Notes: a model not told the origin generated them from the letters alone. A stretch of DNA of 64,000 bases from Mixophyes australis (GCA_036250195.1 JAVHZZ010000011.1:59958919-60022918); one strand, 5' to 3'. Shown: positions 46,704 to 59,429, numbered from the stretch's first letter. A program made the numbers and translations.

Positions 46704-47023
46704 GGTCAAACCAGGAGAATATATAATAATATTTAATGGGTAAAAGCCAAAATGAGTAATCACAACCCAATAAATGATGACATAAAATGCAAAATCCTCA
46801 TTATTGATAGACACATAGTATCATGCATGAAAACACGATGCTGACCTGCAAGGAAATGGGTTAAACATATTCATAGCCCAGGCAATATGTAAAATATGCA
46901 AAAATGCTGCAAAAATAAACACAAATGATAAAATAGAAAAAAAGCATGCATGCAAAAACAAAAATACTGATGAGACAATGTCCTCCACGATACAATGAGA
47001 ATCCAACCAATGACAGACTCTAT

Positions 47024-48055
47024 GGGGGGTATTCAATTGTTAGCGAGTTTGGAAGTTTGAGCGCGTTAAGTCATTTTCTTGCTATTTTTCCTTATTTTCG
47101 AGCGCAAAAACTTCTCCCGCAATTCTAATCTTTTTTTTTTTTTTACCGAAACGGTGTTATCACGCTCCAAGCATTTGTCAATGTTAAAGTATAGGCTGGA
47201 TGCGAACCCTTAGCGGAAAAAGCTATTCAATTTTTTTTTAACGCTGAGTGTGAAACAGGCAAATCTGCTGTTTCATCTCGCACCTCCTTGGTCTGCTCAA
47301 AGAAAAAAATATTTTTTTTAAGTTAATAAAAAAAGAAATTAAACTGAATAATCGGTGTAAAAGTTAATTAAAATAACCAGAAAACTGAAAAGAACTTTTT
47401 TTTAAAAAAGAAATAACAGTGTAAATAATGAAATATTTTTTCAAAGTTACCCCTTTTAAAAAATGCATCAGTGGTGCAGTCCTATTTTATTTAAACTTAT
47501 TTTTTTTTTTTTCATTCCAAACACTTGAGTGTACAGTTGTGGTGAGCAGCTCTGTGGAGAAGAGACTGTTGCCTCAGTGTTTTTTTTTTGTGCATACCAA
47601 TCTTTTTCAGCATTTTCCAGTACAGTTCGTTGGTGGATTATCCAAGATTTCCTAAAGATAAGTATTGTATTGTATTTGTGTTTGGTGTTTTCTGTCTGTA
47701 AAATTAGCTAAATTAACATATAACTTAATCACTTACACCCAATTTAATATCATATAAAAATAGTGCTTCTCACAGGTCCATTAATCCCCTGCACAAACAT
47801 TCCTTTTCCCTACAATTGTTTTTAAAAATAGTTAAATACTTTAGTTTCAAATTCACCCCTTTTAATTATTGTCTCATTTTCAATGGAGCCATTCGTGGAC
47901 ACAGTGTGGATGTACATGTATGCTGCATGTATGGAGGAGACTGCTTTGGATGAAATGCAAGGTGCTGCAAATGTGGGAGTGGCTGGAGAGAATGTTGATG
48001 TATGTGATGTGATATGGAAGAGGGAGAGGCTGTGGGAGAGAATGGTGGACAGGCA
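47024..48055 (+). mobile_element. PIF/Harbinger element, 5' end and leader
   Basis: GGGGGGTATTCAATTGTTAG at 47024 resembles the end of Harbinger-type elements and of the MITE at 38.4 kb. From there to the transposase ATG is AT-rich leader with poly-T runs. No partner end was found to the right of the transposase, so the 3' boundary is undefined (perhaps near 49.7-49.9 kb or deleted). Confidence 0.5.
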
Positions 48056-49241
48056 ATGGCTGCATTGTCCAGTGCGGCAAGTAGGACTAGAATCCCCAGG
48101 CCGCGTCTGTACCGCAACAGGCGTTTGCTTGATGGATTGCCGAGGACGAGGTGAGAAGGCTGTATCGTCTATCCTCCTCTGCAATTTACAATCTGTATGA
48201 GATTGTAAAACAGGACCTGGAACCTCGTTACCCTAGTAACCGTGCAGTCCCTGGACTTGCCAAACTGCTTGGTGCTTTGCATTTTCTGGCCTCAGGAACA
48301 TTTCAGCCCACCTTGGCAGTTATTGCCGGGTATTCCCAGCCCACTTTTTCTAGGATCCTGTTCCAGGACCTAAATGCCCTCAAAAAGCACACTGCAACGT
48401 TTATTAATTTCCTGCAGTCTGCCAATGAGTGGCGTGAGGTCAAAGCTAAATTTTATGCTTTGTCTCAAATGCCCACTGTGCTGGGTGCAATTGATTGCAC
48501 CCACATTGCCCTTACACCACCCCGTCGAATGGAAGAATGTTTTCGTAATCGAAAACACTTCCATGCCATAAATGTTCAGATGGTTTGTGATGCAAAACAA
48601 AAAATCACCAATGTTGTTGTTGGTTTCCCAGGTTCATCCCATGACTCCTTCATCTTGCAACAGACGTCCTTGTTCCAGAATTTCGAAGCAAGATCCTTTC
48701 CAGATGGCTGGCTGCTTGGTAATGGTTTTACATTTTTTTTTTTTGTGTTGTTAACTGTGTATTACAAGTGTAGTTGTAAACCCTTAAAAAAATCTAATGT
48801 TGTGTCACTGTTTTTAAAAATGCTTTTTTTTTTTTTTTTGTTTAAGACGACGCTGGATATGGAAATCGTTCCTGGTTGCTGACTCCTTTAACCAACCCTG
48901 TATCTTCCTCAGAAAAAAGGTACCAATCAGCACACATTCGTACCAGGGGTGTAATAGAAAGAACCTTTGGTGCACTTAAAAGCCGGTTTCGCTGTTTAGA
49001 CAGGTCTGGCGGTGTGCTTTTATATTCACCCTCCAAAGTTTGTGATATAATTATTGGTTGTTGTATTCTCCACAATATTTGTATTGCAAACCAATTGGAG
49101 GTGGAAATAGATCCAGACATTAGTTTGAATTTTGACCTTTCTCCTGAGCTTGGTCAGATGGAGGAGTTAGCAACTCATGTTCGTCAACGTGTTATAGAAG
49201 ATTTCTTTTCATGTAAGTATTATTTATTTTACAAAGGTTAA
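48056..49241 (+). pseudogene. PIF/Harbinger transposase (HARBI1-like), one frameshift
   Basis: DDE endonuclease of the PIF/Harbinger family. The ATG at 48056 opens a short frame ending ...RLYRNRRLLDGLP. The frame then slips by one base near 48140-48142 and the main part begins. The DDE core has GAIDCTHI (first Asp), a 128-bp intron (48719-48846, GT-AG, phase consistent), DDAGYGNRSWLLTP (second Asp) and RGVIERTFGALKSRF (Glu). All three catalytic residues are present. A second donor, GTAAGTA at 49213, may splice to about 49299, giving a third coding exon instead of the stop at 49241. Apart from the slip, the gene looks recent. Confidence 0.87.
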
Positions 49242-50330
49242 AAATGATGTGTGTATTCAAATAAAAAAATGATCTCCTTGTCCTATTATATATACAGGAA
49301 TGATGGCAAACTGTGTACCTGGCCCCAAAGGAGGATATTATCTAGCATTTCAGAAACTGGGTAAGGAAGTGAAAAATGAAATCATGGTGAGTATAATGTT
49401 TTTTTAATACTTTACACAATGTATTTGTTGTATTGCATTTATATGTAAGGGAGTGATGTGATTGGATATGTCAATTGATAACTCAAATCTTTTGACAATA
49501 TTGCTGACCCTTAATTTTTTTTTGAAATGCAAACCGAATTTATTTTTCTTAATAGACTGATACTGACCTAATTTTTTCTTTTCTAAGATCTCCTACAAAC
49601 AAAGCAACATGGATCATTTGGATATTGGACTGAAAAATATTATGCAGAGAGAAGCAGTGTGGTGTCCACTAGAATTTTTTTTTTTTTTCCTATGACAATA
49701 CACAATGAAATAAAAACGACCTATTTGAAAATGTATTCATATATAAGTTTCAAAAAGTGATCACTGCAGTAGCTTTCTGAATAATCATTCAACAAAAGTG
49801 ACTTAGGTTTGAAATCTGGTTTCCCTTTTTCTTTTGTTATCAATAAAAAAAGTATTTGTTTTCGTTTTGGTGATAGGCACTATAGCAGGGGAAGAGAAAC
49901 GCAGTTTGGGTCCCACTGGCATAATTGCTAAACAACCACAGACTGTTCAGTGCTGCCTTTGATTCCCTAGTGAGTGGTGTCCCCTGAAAAATGTAAGCGC
50001 CCCCCCCCCCCCCCCCCCCCCTAGGGACACCCAGCCCAGTGTTGATAGCACTAGGGCTCTTCCTAATACCCCTGGCCTGTGGCTATTAGTGTAATAAATG
50101 GGGATTTTGTTTTTTAAAAAAAAAAATAATTTTTATTTGAGGAACTACATGTCCCAGCCAGCAATGTTTGCCTAAATAGTGTGGCCATGCTGCTACTTGT
50201 CTAACTACAAGCAGCAGGGTACCCATGGCACCCAAGGAAAGTTGGCACTTGGAGAACCACAAGTGCCTTCATGCTCTTACACATACGGCTGGCTGAGAGC
50301 TGTAGTTCCACAAATCAAAATGTAAAATTA
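49242..50330. other. Harbinger 3' flank and a C22 run
   Basis: 49299-49390 may be a further transposase exon (GMMANCVPGPKGGYY in frame after the acceptor TATATACAG). AATAAA-type signals occur at 49709. A run of 22 C lies at 50000-50021. No gene is seen after 49.7 kb. Confidence 0.45.
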
Positions 50331-50634
50331 AAGCACAACACCCTCATTTCAACCACAAATCTTTATTAAAAATAATAAAACCCCAAGAAATACAGTAAAC
50401 AGCATCATGTACACCATAGATTTTTATTTTCAAAACAAATAAGAAAAAATTAGCATTGCTGAAATACTCTGTTGCAGCCTTTAGTAGAAAGACATGACAG
50501 CTACAGTGTTCTGAAACAGATGTACATCTTCTGAACCTGTGAAAAGAGGCCAAAAAATGGTATTAAAATAAAACAAAAAAACCTGTGGTCCCACAACTAT
50601 TACAGTTTTTTCACACTGTATAAATGCAATGCTA

Positions 50635-51046
50635 CACAAGCGCTGGTTGTCTAGATCTAAATAATAAAGGTGTAATTGTAAATAAACAGGAAAGCTTGCT
50701 GTAATGATCTGTTAGTAATCAGATCAACTATAGGAAAGATGGTAGCTGCCTATTGTCTACAGTCCCTTCTCTGTTCTTCCTATGTGTATTCTGCACGCTA
50801 ATCCTGATAATTAGATCAAACAGACTCACTAGGGTAGGAGAGCTTCACCAAACTGTATGATTGGCCATCACTATAAATAAACTAATCTCCATATACTGTG
50901 TCTTTATCTGTAATCCTAAACATCAAAGCTGTGTAATTGTCTATAGCGGTGAACAAGCTGGCTTTCACAAGTTGTATAGATTGAATATTATACAAGCGCT
51001 AATGTCTGGATCTATTAATAAGGATGTGATTATAAACAAGCAGGAT
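50635..51046. repeat. Direct repeat, about 358 bp apart, with GCGAAACGCG motif
   Basis: ACAAGCGCTGGTTGTC (50635) and ACAAGCGCTAATGTC (50993) begin about 55-bp similar blocks ending in (AAACAGG / AAGCAGG). Just beyond the second, the minus strand reads AGCGAAACGCGCGTTGGCAG (51061-51080). No gene recognised from 50.3 to 51.9 kb. Confidence 0.6.
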
Positions 51047-51922
51047 AGCGGCGTGCTGTGCTGCCAACGCGCGTTTCGCTATCTGTCTTTTTCAAGGCAA
51101 CCAGATAGAGCCCAAAATCAGTCTTTTATAATCTGAAACTCCACCTCTGAAAAACGTCACTCCTAGAGACGTTTATAGCAACCAGGAAGTTCCTGGTTGA
51201 TAGACAGGTCAATTGGCCAATGGAAAATCTTCTATGTTACTTTCATTAAGCTTAGTCTCCGTTTTCTTTATTTTTATCATATAAGGTGATAAAGTGCCTG
51301 ACTATATCTTGTGACTGTGTCAGGGATTACTACTATCAAAGCAGTGCTGTTACATGTAAATTAAAAGCAATTAATTTGCATGCATATATAGTGTGGTTAT
51401 TAAGCCTCATTATCACTACTAAGAATCTTTATATACCATACATTCCTAATCCCTCTAAATTGTACTATACAATAGACATACTTTAAGGATATTTTAGATC
51501 TATTCCTGAATGAATTAGATGGATCCCAATTGATTTAAACTGGGAATTGACATCCCAGATAGTTATTCCTGAACTGCATGTCCATGAAATTATATATATC
51601 ATAATGGCCATATTTATTTTTAAAAAATTTAAATCAAATCCAACAGTTGAAATGTTAACAGTGTGTCCAATGTAGGCACAATTTATTAAATTGATTGTAT
51701 GGATTATTGTCTAAAAAAGGGGGAAGTATTTATAAAGTGAGTCAAAATTGTAAGTGAAAAAACAAACACCTATCTCTTCCCTAGAGATAGTGACTAATAG
51801 TGAAAAGCAAAATATGAAACCACATTTTCAAAGTATGTGTGAATTATTTTACTATGAATATGTATTGATAGTCATATTTAATTCTACACAGGAATTTGCC
51901 GGGGTGTCCTGCACTGTCACCC

Positions 51923-51958
51923 GGCAATATCCTGGGTTCATAAACCCGGGATATTGCC
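51923..51958. repeat. Hairpin, 16-bp arms, 4-base loop
   Basis: GGCAATATCCTGGGTT and AACCCGGGATATTGCC pair with one wobble around CATA. It lies in otherwise featureless AT-rich DNA and may be the centre of a small inverted-repeat element. Confidence 0.7.
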
Positions 51959-53583
51959 AAGGCGGCAATGTGAAAGTGGTATTAGTTGTAATTTTTAAAA
52001 AAACAAAAAACATTCCTCTATAGAGCTGCAGTGTTCGTGAAAAAAAGAGAAAAGAAAATAACTATAAAATAAATTGATTCCCTTAAATTCAACTTAGCAC
52101 AAGTCTCTTGATTCTCATTGTGCCCACAAAGACTAAACTTAAATTATTTTCATTGTTCAAAATAATTTCCATGTGCTCTTCTATAAAGACAATGACAAAT
52201 ACAATCATTTGTAAAATGTGCCCTCTGCTGGCAATGAGGTAATGGTTTGCTGTGCTTCTGGATGTTTGCCACTTGGAATATTACTGCAGTGGTTGATCAG
52301 ACCAGAGAAGCTGCTGATGCTGCAGGAAATCCTTTACTGCAAGAGAACTCCTGTGAGTGAGGTGACACAGTAATATTTGCACACTGGAAATGAATACAAC
52401 TAAGGTGAGTGTACTAGCTTTGCTTTGGCACAAATGACTGAATAAGTAGACAGGGAAACCTAGCTTTATGCACAAGTACAACATTCAAATTGTAATACTA
52501 CAGTACAGATGTTATAATATACATAGGCAGTATGATTGTGATACTGTAATAAGAATCATATGTCAGTTCAAAGTGTGAGCTTTAGGCAGCAAGTGTATCT
52601 AAGTAAGGCATTCATAATAGCTTTCCTTGTGACTCAGGGTTATTGGAAACATCTCAGGGCTTATGTCCAAAAAATAAGCTAGCACTGTGATAATTTAAAA
52701 AATATTGCAAGCTGATATAACACCAGAATGATTTTTAGAATAGACTGAACTAGTGTGCTGATAAAGGAGAGGTAAGACATGCTCCTTTACATTATATAAA
52801 CATTCTGCTGTATTTCTGTGTAAGATGTATATGATATTGTTATATAAGGGTTTAGATTGTAAAACATCCCAAAGGCAGATATATTCTTAGCTATGTAAAT
52901 GAGTAGTTATTTTATGGTGAAGTTGCACAATGCAAACATGCACATTTAGTGAGTATAAAAGGTGAAGTTTTAGGAGACATTAGCTTACCTTGAGAAAGAC
53001 TCTTGTCTTGAGTCGAAACGCGTAGGACGTAAGCTGATTTGTGTTCCTGTTGCTGGACGTTTATCTGATATAATTGGACGTTTGATTATACCCGCATGAT
53101 TACAGCTAAATCTGGTACGAATATACACATTATCTTTTTATACATGTTTTAATCTGTTAAGCATGACATGCTGGTTATGCAATAAACATGTTTTTTTAAA
53201 AAGTTAATGCACCAGATTGCGTTTTATTATTATTTTTTGCATTATTCAATCGGTGGAGTTTACTCTGAGATGGGATGTGGAGGAGAGTTTTCTGAGTATA
53301 CATATACGAGATTCCCAATACCATCTGCATTCTTGTAAGCATAATATCATTGGGGGAGTTGGATATGAACAACACAGAATTTTTGATTGGTGTCGTTTTC
53401 GTTCCCTGCACAAAGTGAATGAATATAGAAGATCTATCTTTGGGACTTCTTTTGGGACTATCATTATTAAGTTGTGTACATATTGCACTATTATTGTCCC
53501 TGTTTTGTGTTGTCTGAGTTTGTTATAGGTCTGGTGTACCCACCTATAGACAAGGAAAATCATTTATCATCAAGTGGGAGGAC
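51959..53583. other. No gene recognised; second GAAACGCG motif at 53013-53026
   Basis: AT-rich DNA with short ORFs only. CCTTGAGAAAGAC followed by TCGAAACGCGTAGG at 52987-53026 parallels the foldback loop and the 51.06 kb site. A TTTATTATTATTTTTTG run occurs near 53222. Confidence 0.4.
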
Positions 53584-53591
53584 CCTATATC

Positions 53592-56166
53592 CAGTGGTGG
53601 GATTCAAAAAAATTAACAACAGGTTCTATGTCCTAATGACCATTTTAACTATACCAAAAGATATACAGAAAGGTAGTCTAACAATTCACGCATTAAATAC
53701 TGCAATAAGAACAGTAAAAGAGGTAAAGACAACTAGATTATGTGTAACGGAAGATTTTTAATATTAAATACCTCACAAACAGTTAGTGAAGATATTTCCA
53801 TATTGCTGTTTGATTGGCGTCCTCACTTGCAATTTTCTTTGCTTTTATCCGAGCATCATCAGCTGTGTGATTTACCCTTAACCATCTTTGCACTGTAGGA
53901 GTAGGATTCCATTCCTTCAGCGGTAGGCCGATAAGACCTGCAGTGACAGGCTCAGCACATCAGCATCATCACGGTTACTCACCCCAGATGCCGACGGTCG
54001 GCGACGGTGAGTGACCCAGTAATGTCCGTACTCCCGGCCCGGGCTGCCTGTCTACTCTGCTCTTCTGCGCTGCCGCGTGATGGCTGATGGTGGCTCCGCG
54101 GCCTCCGCCCTGGGCTGGATCTTCTTCTCGCATCTCTCCTATGCACAGTCTGTTGTGCGTTCAGGACACGTGTAGGGGGAGCCAATCGTTGCAAAGAACA
54201 AGGGAGGCAGGGTGGGGCTTACATGATGACTGACAGCCTGAACAGCCCTGCACAGCTTAGAACAGCAGAGCCAGGCCGGTGTGAGCTATTAAACTGATTT
54301 GGGATCGTTGTCCAGGCCAGCAGGGCAAGCTGCAGTGCACAAGGTGTAAAAATTTAAAGCAGCTGCACACAGAGCTGGATTAAGGCTTTGGGGGGCCCGG
54401 GGCACTTAAGACAGGGGGGCCCCTAAGATCTAAAATTAAGGGAATAGTGACAGATGCTGCATTACATCACCTACAGCCCACAGTATGACACTTACAGCTC
54501 TCCCAGAGGGCTCGCCTAGGTTGTCTGCATAAGAAATATCATTGTTTCCACAAACTAAAATACTGTACATTAAAACAATCATCAAAACACCACATTAAAA
54601 TTGGTATTGACACCACACATTAAAACTAGCAATGATACCGCATATTAAAAATACCATTGATAATGCACATTAAAACTAGCAATGATACCGCACATTATAA
54701 CTAACATAAAAAATAATATATATATATATATAAAATGTACTAAAATTTTATTCAATATTTATTCAAAATTGCTAATGGGTGTGTTGATGCACCCTCCTAC
54801 AGACCAAAAAACCTGCATTTTTGTGTACACCATTGAACGGTCACCAAAAATTAGGATTGTCCCACTAGAATCACAACGTTTCACAGACTCTGCTGCTCTC
54901 TCCTACCTGTTCTTCTTACTTTCACCACCTGTGCTGCAGGTTTTTTTAGTTGCGGCTTGTCTGGATCCTGGAATGTTAGAGGACCTATTTGGAAAAAAAA
55001 TGGGTACATTTAGAAAATTACAGCCAGCCCCGAGGTTAAATCAATACCACCCACGATTAATAATTAGGCCTTCCTCCAGCCCCAACATTAAAATAATAGT
55101 ATTCATATTTAATAAATAAACCTATTTCCCTCCCTACAAACAGGTCCAGCAATAAATGAATAGTATTTGCATTTCAGAAATATACCTATTTCCCGAACCT
55201 GTCACTGCCATTAAATAATTCATAGGCACATTTAATAGAGACCTCATTCTCCCCAAACTCACCCCCAAACCACCCCATCTTAAATTAATAGTCCCTACTA
55301 TTGTGACTCTCTCCCCACCTTTTTCCTTATACTGTGCCTCTCCCCCGCACTTTTTCCTCATACTGTGCCTGTCTTCCCATTTTTCCTCAATCTGTGCATC
55401 TCCCCCTTTTTTTCTCATGCTGTGCCTCTCCCATCCCCCCCTTTTACCTTACTGTGCCTCTCTCCTCCCCGTATTCCTTACTGTGCCTCTCTCCCCTTAT
55501 TCCTTACTGTGCCTCTCTCCCATTATTTCTTAATGTGCCTCTCTCCACCCCTTATTCCTTACTGTGCCTCTCTCACCTCCTTTTTCCTTACTGTGCCTCT
55601 CTCACCTCCTTTTTCCTTACTGTGCCTCTCTCACCTCCTTTTTACTTACTGTGCCTCTCTCACCTCCTTTTTCCTTACTGTGCCTCTTTCATCTCCTTTT
55701 TCCTTACTGTGCCTCTCTCATCTCCTTTTTCCTTACTGTGCCTCTCTCATCTCCTTTTTCCTCATAGTTTGCCTTTCTGCTTAATTCCCTTTTTTCACTT
55801 ACCTTTCTATTAGCTTTTCTTTTCTTCTCCTCTCTTCTGTCTTCTCTTTTCTTGCTTCCTCTCCGCGCTGCTCCTCACTGAATGACAGGCGTGACTTGAT
55901 GACGTCACGCCTGTCATTCAGCATTAACAGAGCAGAGAGGAAGGAGGCACGCCGGCGCTGAGATCAGGTGAGTAAATATATATATATTTTTTTGCTACCC
56001 TGCTCCCCCCACCAACGAGGAGGAGCAGCCCAGAACCCGCCCGCAAACCACCCCGACGCCCCCCGCCCCTGCCGCACAGCAGGCCAGCAAACGGTTCTGC
56101 CGAACCGCAAGTAGTTTAGGAATTGGTTCTATAGAACCGGTGCGAACCGGCTGAATCCCACCACTG
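53592..56166. mobile_element. hAT element, 2,575 bp, containing copy E
   Basis: The ends CAGTGGTGGGATTCA and TGAATCCCACCACTG are exact inverted repeats. The flanks carry an 8-bp target duplication CCTATATC (53584-53591 and 56167-56174). About 1.6 kb of the interior (54370-56002) is copy E, so the element proper is under 1 kb. It has a CpG-rich part at 53990-54180. No transposase. Confidence 0.93.
54370..56002 (-). mobile_element. Non-autonomous hAT-like element (copy E), nested
   Basis: Sister of copy D with the same ends (CAGAGCTGGATTAAGG / CTACCCTG) and order: ATTAAAAC repeats, C/T minisatellite (55320-55775, CTTACTGTGCCTCTCTCACC), minus-strand GTAAGTG (55796-55802), hairpin 55875-55922 with TGACGTCA (55900-55907), then CAG|GTGAGTAAATA near 55968. 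It sits inside the outer hAT of 53592-56166. No target duplication identified. Confidence 0.8.
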
Positions 56167-56174
56167 CCTATATC

Positions 56175-58760
56175 CATATTGAATATCTTCTATGTGTTTG
56201 AAAGTCTGCGCTTGAACGTATGTGGTCCATGATTTTATAATCTCGCACCAGGAAGGTTAATATTCAGGGCCGGAGAGGTAAATCATCGGCGCTAGGCGAC
56301 GTGTGAATAAAGAGTATAGGGGAATGTTTGAACTGTAAATAAAAATGTTTTATATGTGTGCTGCAGCGTTGGCTGGATAGCATCCAGTGCTGCAGTGACG
56401 AAGGGGTTACCAGTGGAGCCAGTGTTCTCAAATGTATTTAATAAAATAAAAATAAACGCGTATGTAAATAAATGTATGTTTGCTGTAGCACCGGTAGTTA
56501 GCAGCACGGGTTAACCCCCTGGCGCTAGGCGCTGGTAGTGTAAATGTGTTTAATGAAAATGTATGTAATTAATGTAAATGTGTAAAAGAAAAGGCAGAGG
56601 CAGCCTTGGATCCCCTTCACCCTCCGGTAGCCAACTTCAATGGCTACCAGAGGGGTTTAGCAACCAGCCTTCTGGAATCCAATGGTGCAGCGCCTCCTGG
56701 GGGTGCCAAGAAGCCAAGTCTCTAACTGGAACTCAAAGAGCTTCAACTAGCAACAGGGCAGAGACTGCTGCCCCAGGGTCTGGCTGCTCTCCCCTGGTAC
56801 TATTTTTGGCCAGGGAGACCCCAGAGCAGAGTCCCTGGAAGTAACTTTGTGCAGGAGATTTAAATGATAAATCTCTTGCTCCAGACAGACAGGCACCAGG
56901 AAGGAGAGTGGGCTGAGCCCCCCTCTACCTGGCAGCTTGTGGACAGAGGGGAAGTATAACCCCCCTGCCACTGGCATCGATGTAAAAAGGTGTTGACTAC
57001 TCTGGGTTGATTCACGTGCAGGCTGCATGAATCAACCCAGTTTGGTTAAAGGGACAGGAGGACTGTTTACCTCCTGCTAAGCTAGTAGGCAAAAATTGTG
57101 TAAAAAGAGCACTATTTTGTATTGAAAATCGTTCTTCTTGTTCCATCTGACCTCATCACTGGTACGTTTAACCAGTGCGAGAGCAAATAAGCATCACTTG
57201 CTCCAAAGACCTGTTTGTACACTTCTCTATGCTGAAATTCCTGTGACCTACAGATTAGAATAAACTCTAATCCATTTCTGGCTGTTCTGAGGTTTTGGAC
57301 CCAGCTTTCCGGTACCACCGCTCTGCCCGCTACCCAGCAGCTCTGGCCAGTGTGATAGGCCAGGGGGGGTTCAATCCACATCAACCCTGATCAATAGTAA
57401 GAGGTCAGGAGTACCAGCTCAGGTACACCAGTAACTGGTACGCTCGCAGCGTCAGTTACCCAGAAGGAACATGCTTCTGGATGCCGGTAAGAAGTCCACT
57501 GGTGGCAGCATTTGTAAGCCCCTCCTACTGTGGTTAGAGGACGCATTTGCGATAAAGAAAGGGAACGGTGGCAAAGTAAGCCCAGCCAGATCCCATCAAC
57601 AACAGACATGGTGGCATAGGCGGTCCATCCTGTCACAGACCTGTATTTATATAAAAAAAAGGATTATTAATGCGTGCTGTATCCCGGCACTTCTAGGACA
57701 AACACAGAGTTGATCCATCTGAGATAATAGTGACAGGAGTGGAAAAATTTGTATTGACCCATAGAAGGGGAGACAGATATAGAAGTAAGTGTCGTGATGA
57801 AGCTGTTTGGATGTAAACTGCAAAATTATTCCCTGAAGGTCTAAATAAAACTATTGAATTCAATATTTGGTATTTATAATTTCTGATGTACTATTTCTAC
57901 CTTTTTTTTTTATCAAGATATGAACTGGGGATTTTATTGGAGAGGATAAATTAGGAATTTAAGGAAATATCTTTCTTTTGTGTAAATGTGGATTCTTATA
58001 TATACATATGACAGCTATACATAAATTGTGATGAGAAGTTGCAGATTGCTCTCTTGTGATGGAGCAGCTACTATATATGATATATATGATCCAAGCTATT
58101 TTCTTTTAGTAGCTACAAAATATATTTATGATTATATCGGAGGCTTATTATGATCCATTAGTTTTATGATGAGAAGCTACAGATTGTTTGTTCTGCATTG
58201 ACTAGCTACAATTTATATGTGATTCAAGCTATTTTCCTTCTATCTAAATCGGATGTGTAATATAATCTGTTTAACATCAATTTGTGTATATTGATTGGAA
58301 TCCAAGGAAATGGCATTTTTTATTTTACTACTATATATATTTTATATTTTTATATTATATAATTATGATATGTGTTTTTATTTTTGTCTATTAATCTGTT
58401 GTGTTTGTATATTTATCTGTTATATATTTATAATTTATTAAGATTTTGATAGTTATTTAGTTATTAAATAAGTTTTAAAATTATTTATGTATATACCACT
58501 AGAATAGAAAGTTTCCCTTTTAATACCTATTTGTGAATTCTAATCAAGCTACACCTGTAGCTGCCCAATCGGATATGAGATTCAACCCTTTATAAGGTGG
58601 ATTGCCAGGCTCAAAGATATGTGGCTTTGAAAAGGTACACGAGTAGCAGATGAAACATGTCACCTAAAATCTTTGATTGGCAATTTTTGGGAAGAAACAG
58701 AATACAAAGACGTCCCTTTTTTCGCTATTTAACCCTCAGAAAATCTCCTTTATCCACAGA
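56175..58760. other. Unannotated; possible retroelement leader, hairpin at 57001-57040
   Basis: 56253 reads CAGGGCCGGAGAGGTAAA, like a hAT end. 57001-57040 is a hairpin (CTGGGTTGATTCA / TGAATCAACCCAG). 57490-57505 (CCACTGGTGGCAGCA) resembles a TGG-starting primer-binding site. Short ORFs at 56578-57713 have no domain. The AT-rich 57.8-58.7 kb stretch holds nothing I recognise. Confidence 0.35.
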
Positions 58761-58864
58761 ACTTTTGTGACCACTTTCTTGGTTTCTGGTGCGCACCACC
58801 AACGTGACAAATCTAAAAGGTTGTGACTAAATACCCTTCACCGTAGGAAAGTGGTCACAAAAGT
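58761..58864. repeat. Perfect 18-bp inverted repeat
   Basis: ACTTTTGTGACCACTTTC (58761-58778) pairs exactly with 58847-58864 around a 68-base loop that itself holds the palindrome GGTGCGCACC (58788-58797). Possibly the core of a small foldback element. Confidence 0.75.
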
Positions 58865-59429
58865 GATGTGTCTAAATCCCCTTCACTATAGGTACCTGTT
58901 ACTTTCACTGCATGGGAAATAGCATTTAGCCAGCTTTTAGTCACACTTGTACTGTCTTTTATTAGAGGTTGTTTTTGATGATGGTAATATCAGTACTAAA
59001 TAAAATGAAAATTGATAGTATAATATGTGCATTTTGTCTTGAATTTGTTTTCAAGTCCCCCGAAAAAATAATATTTAATTAGCGATTTTAATTTTTATTG
59101 ATAAAATGTACATATTGGGACAACCTTTTAAGAGTTCATTTCTCCTTTGGTTACTCATTAATAATTCATATGGATGTGTAGAGATCTAAAAACAAGATAA
59201 TCTTAGAGTGAGAAAAAGAGAAACTGAAGATACAGGGCCAATAATTGGAAGTAACAGCAAGAAATGCAAACTGAAAAGTCAACTCAAAGTAAAGGATAAT
59301 GTGTAGATATTAGCCCAATAGAAAAGTTATTTACAATTATTATTCTATGCCATAGTTGCCTTCTCTCCCGGAATGTGAGGGCGTGGCTTGCATCTTTGGG
59401 GGCGTACCTAACATGTGAAAAGAGCAAGG

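Noticed and set aside
46002..46736. 244-codon plus-strand ORF rich in Pro, Ser, Phe and Cys
   Set aside because: Translation of the C/T minisatellite of copy D; all three frames are open.
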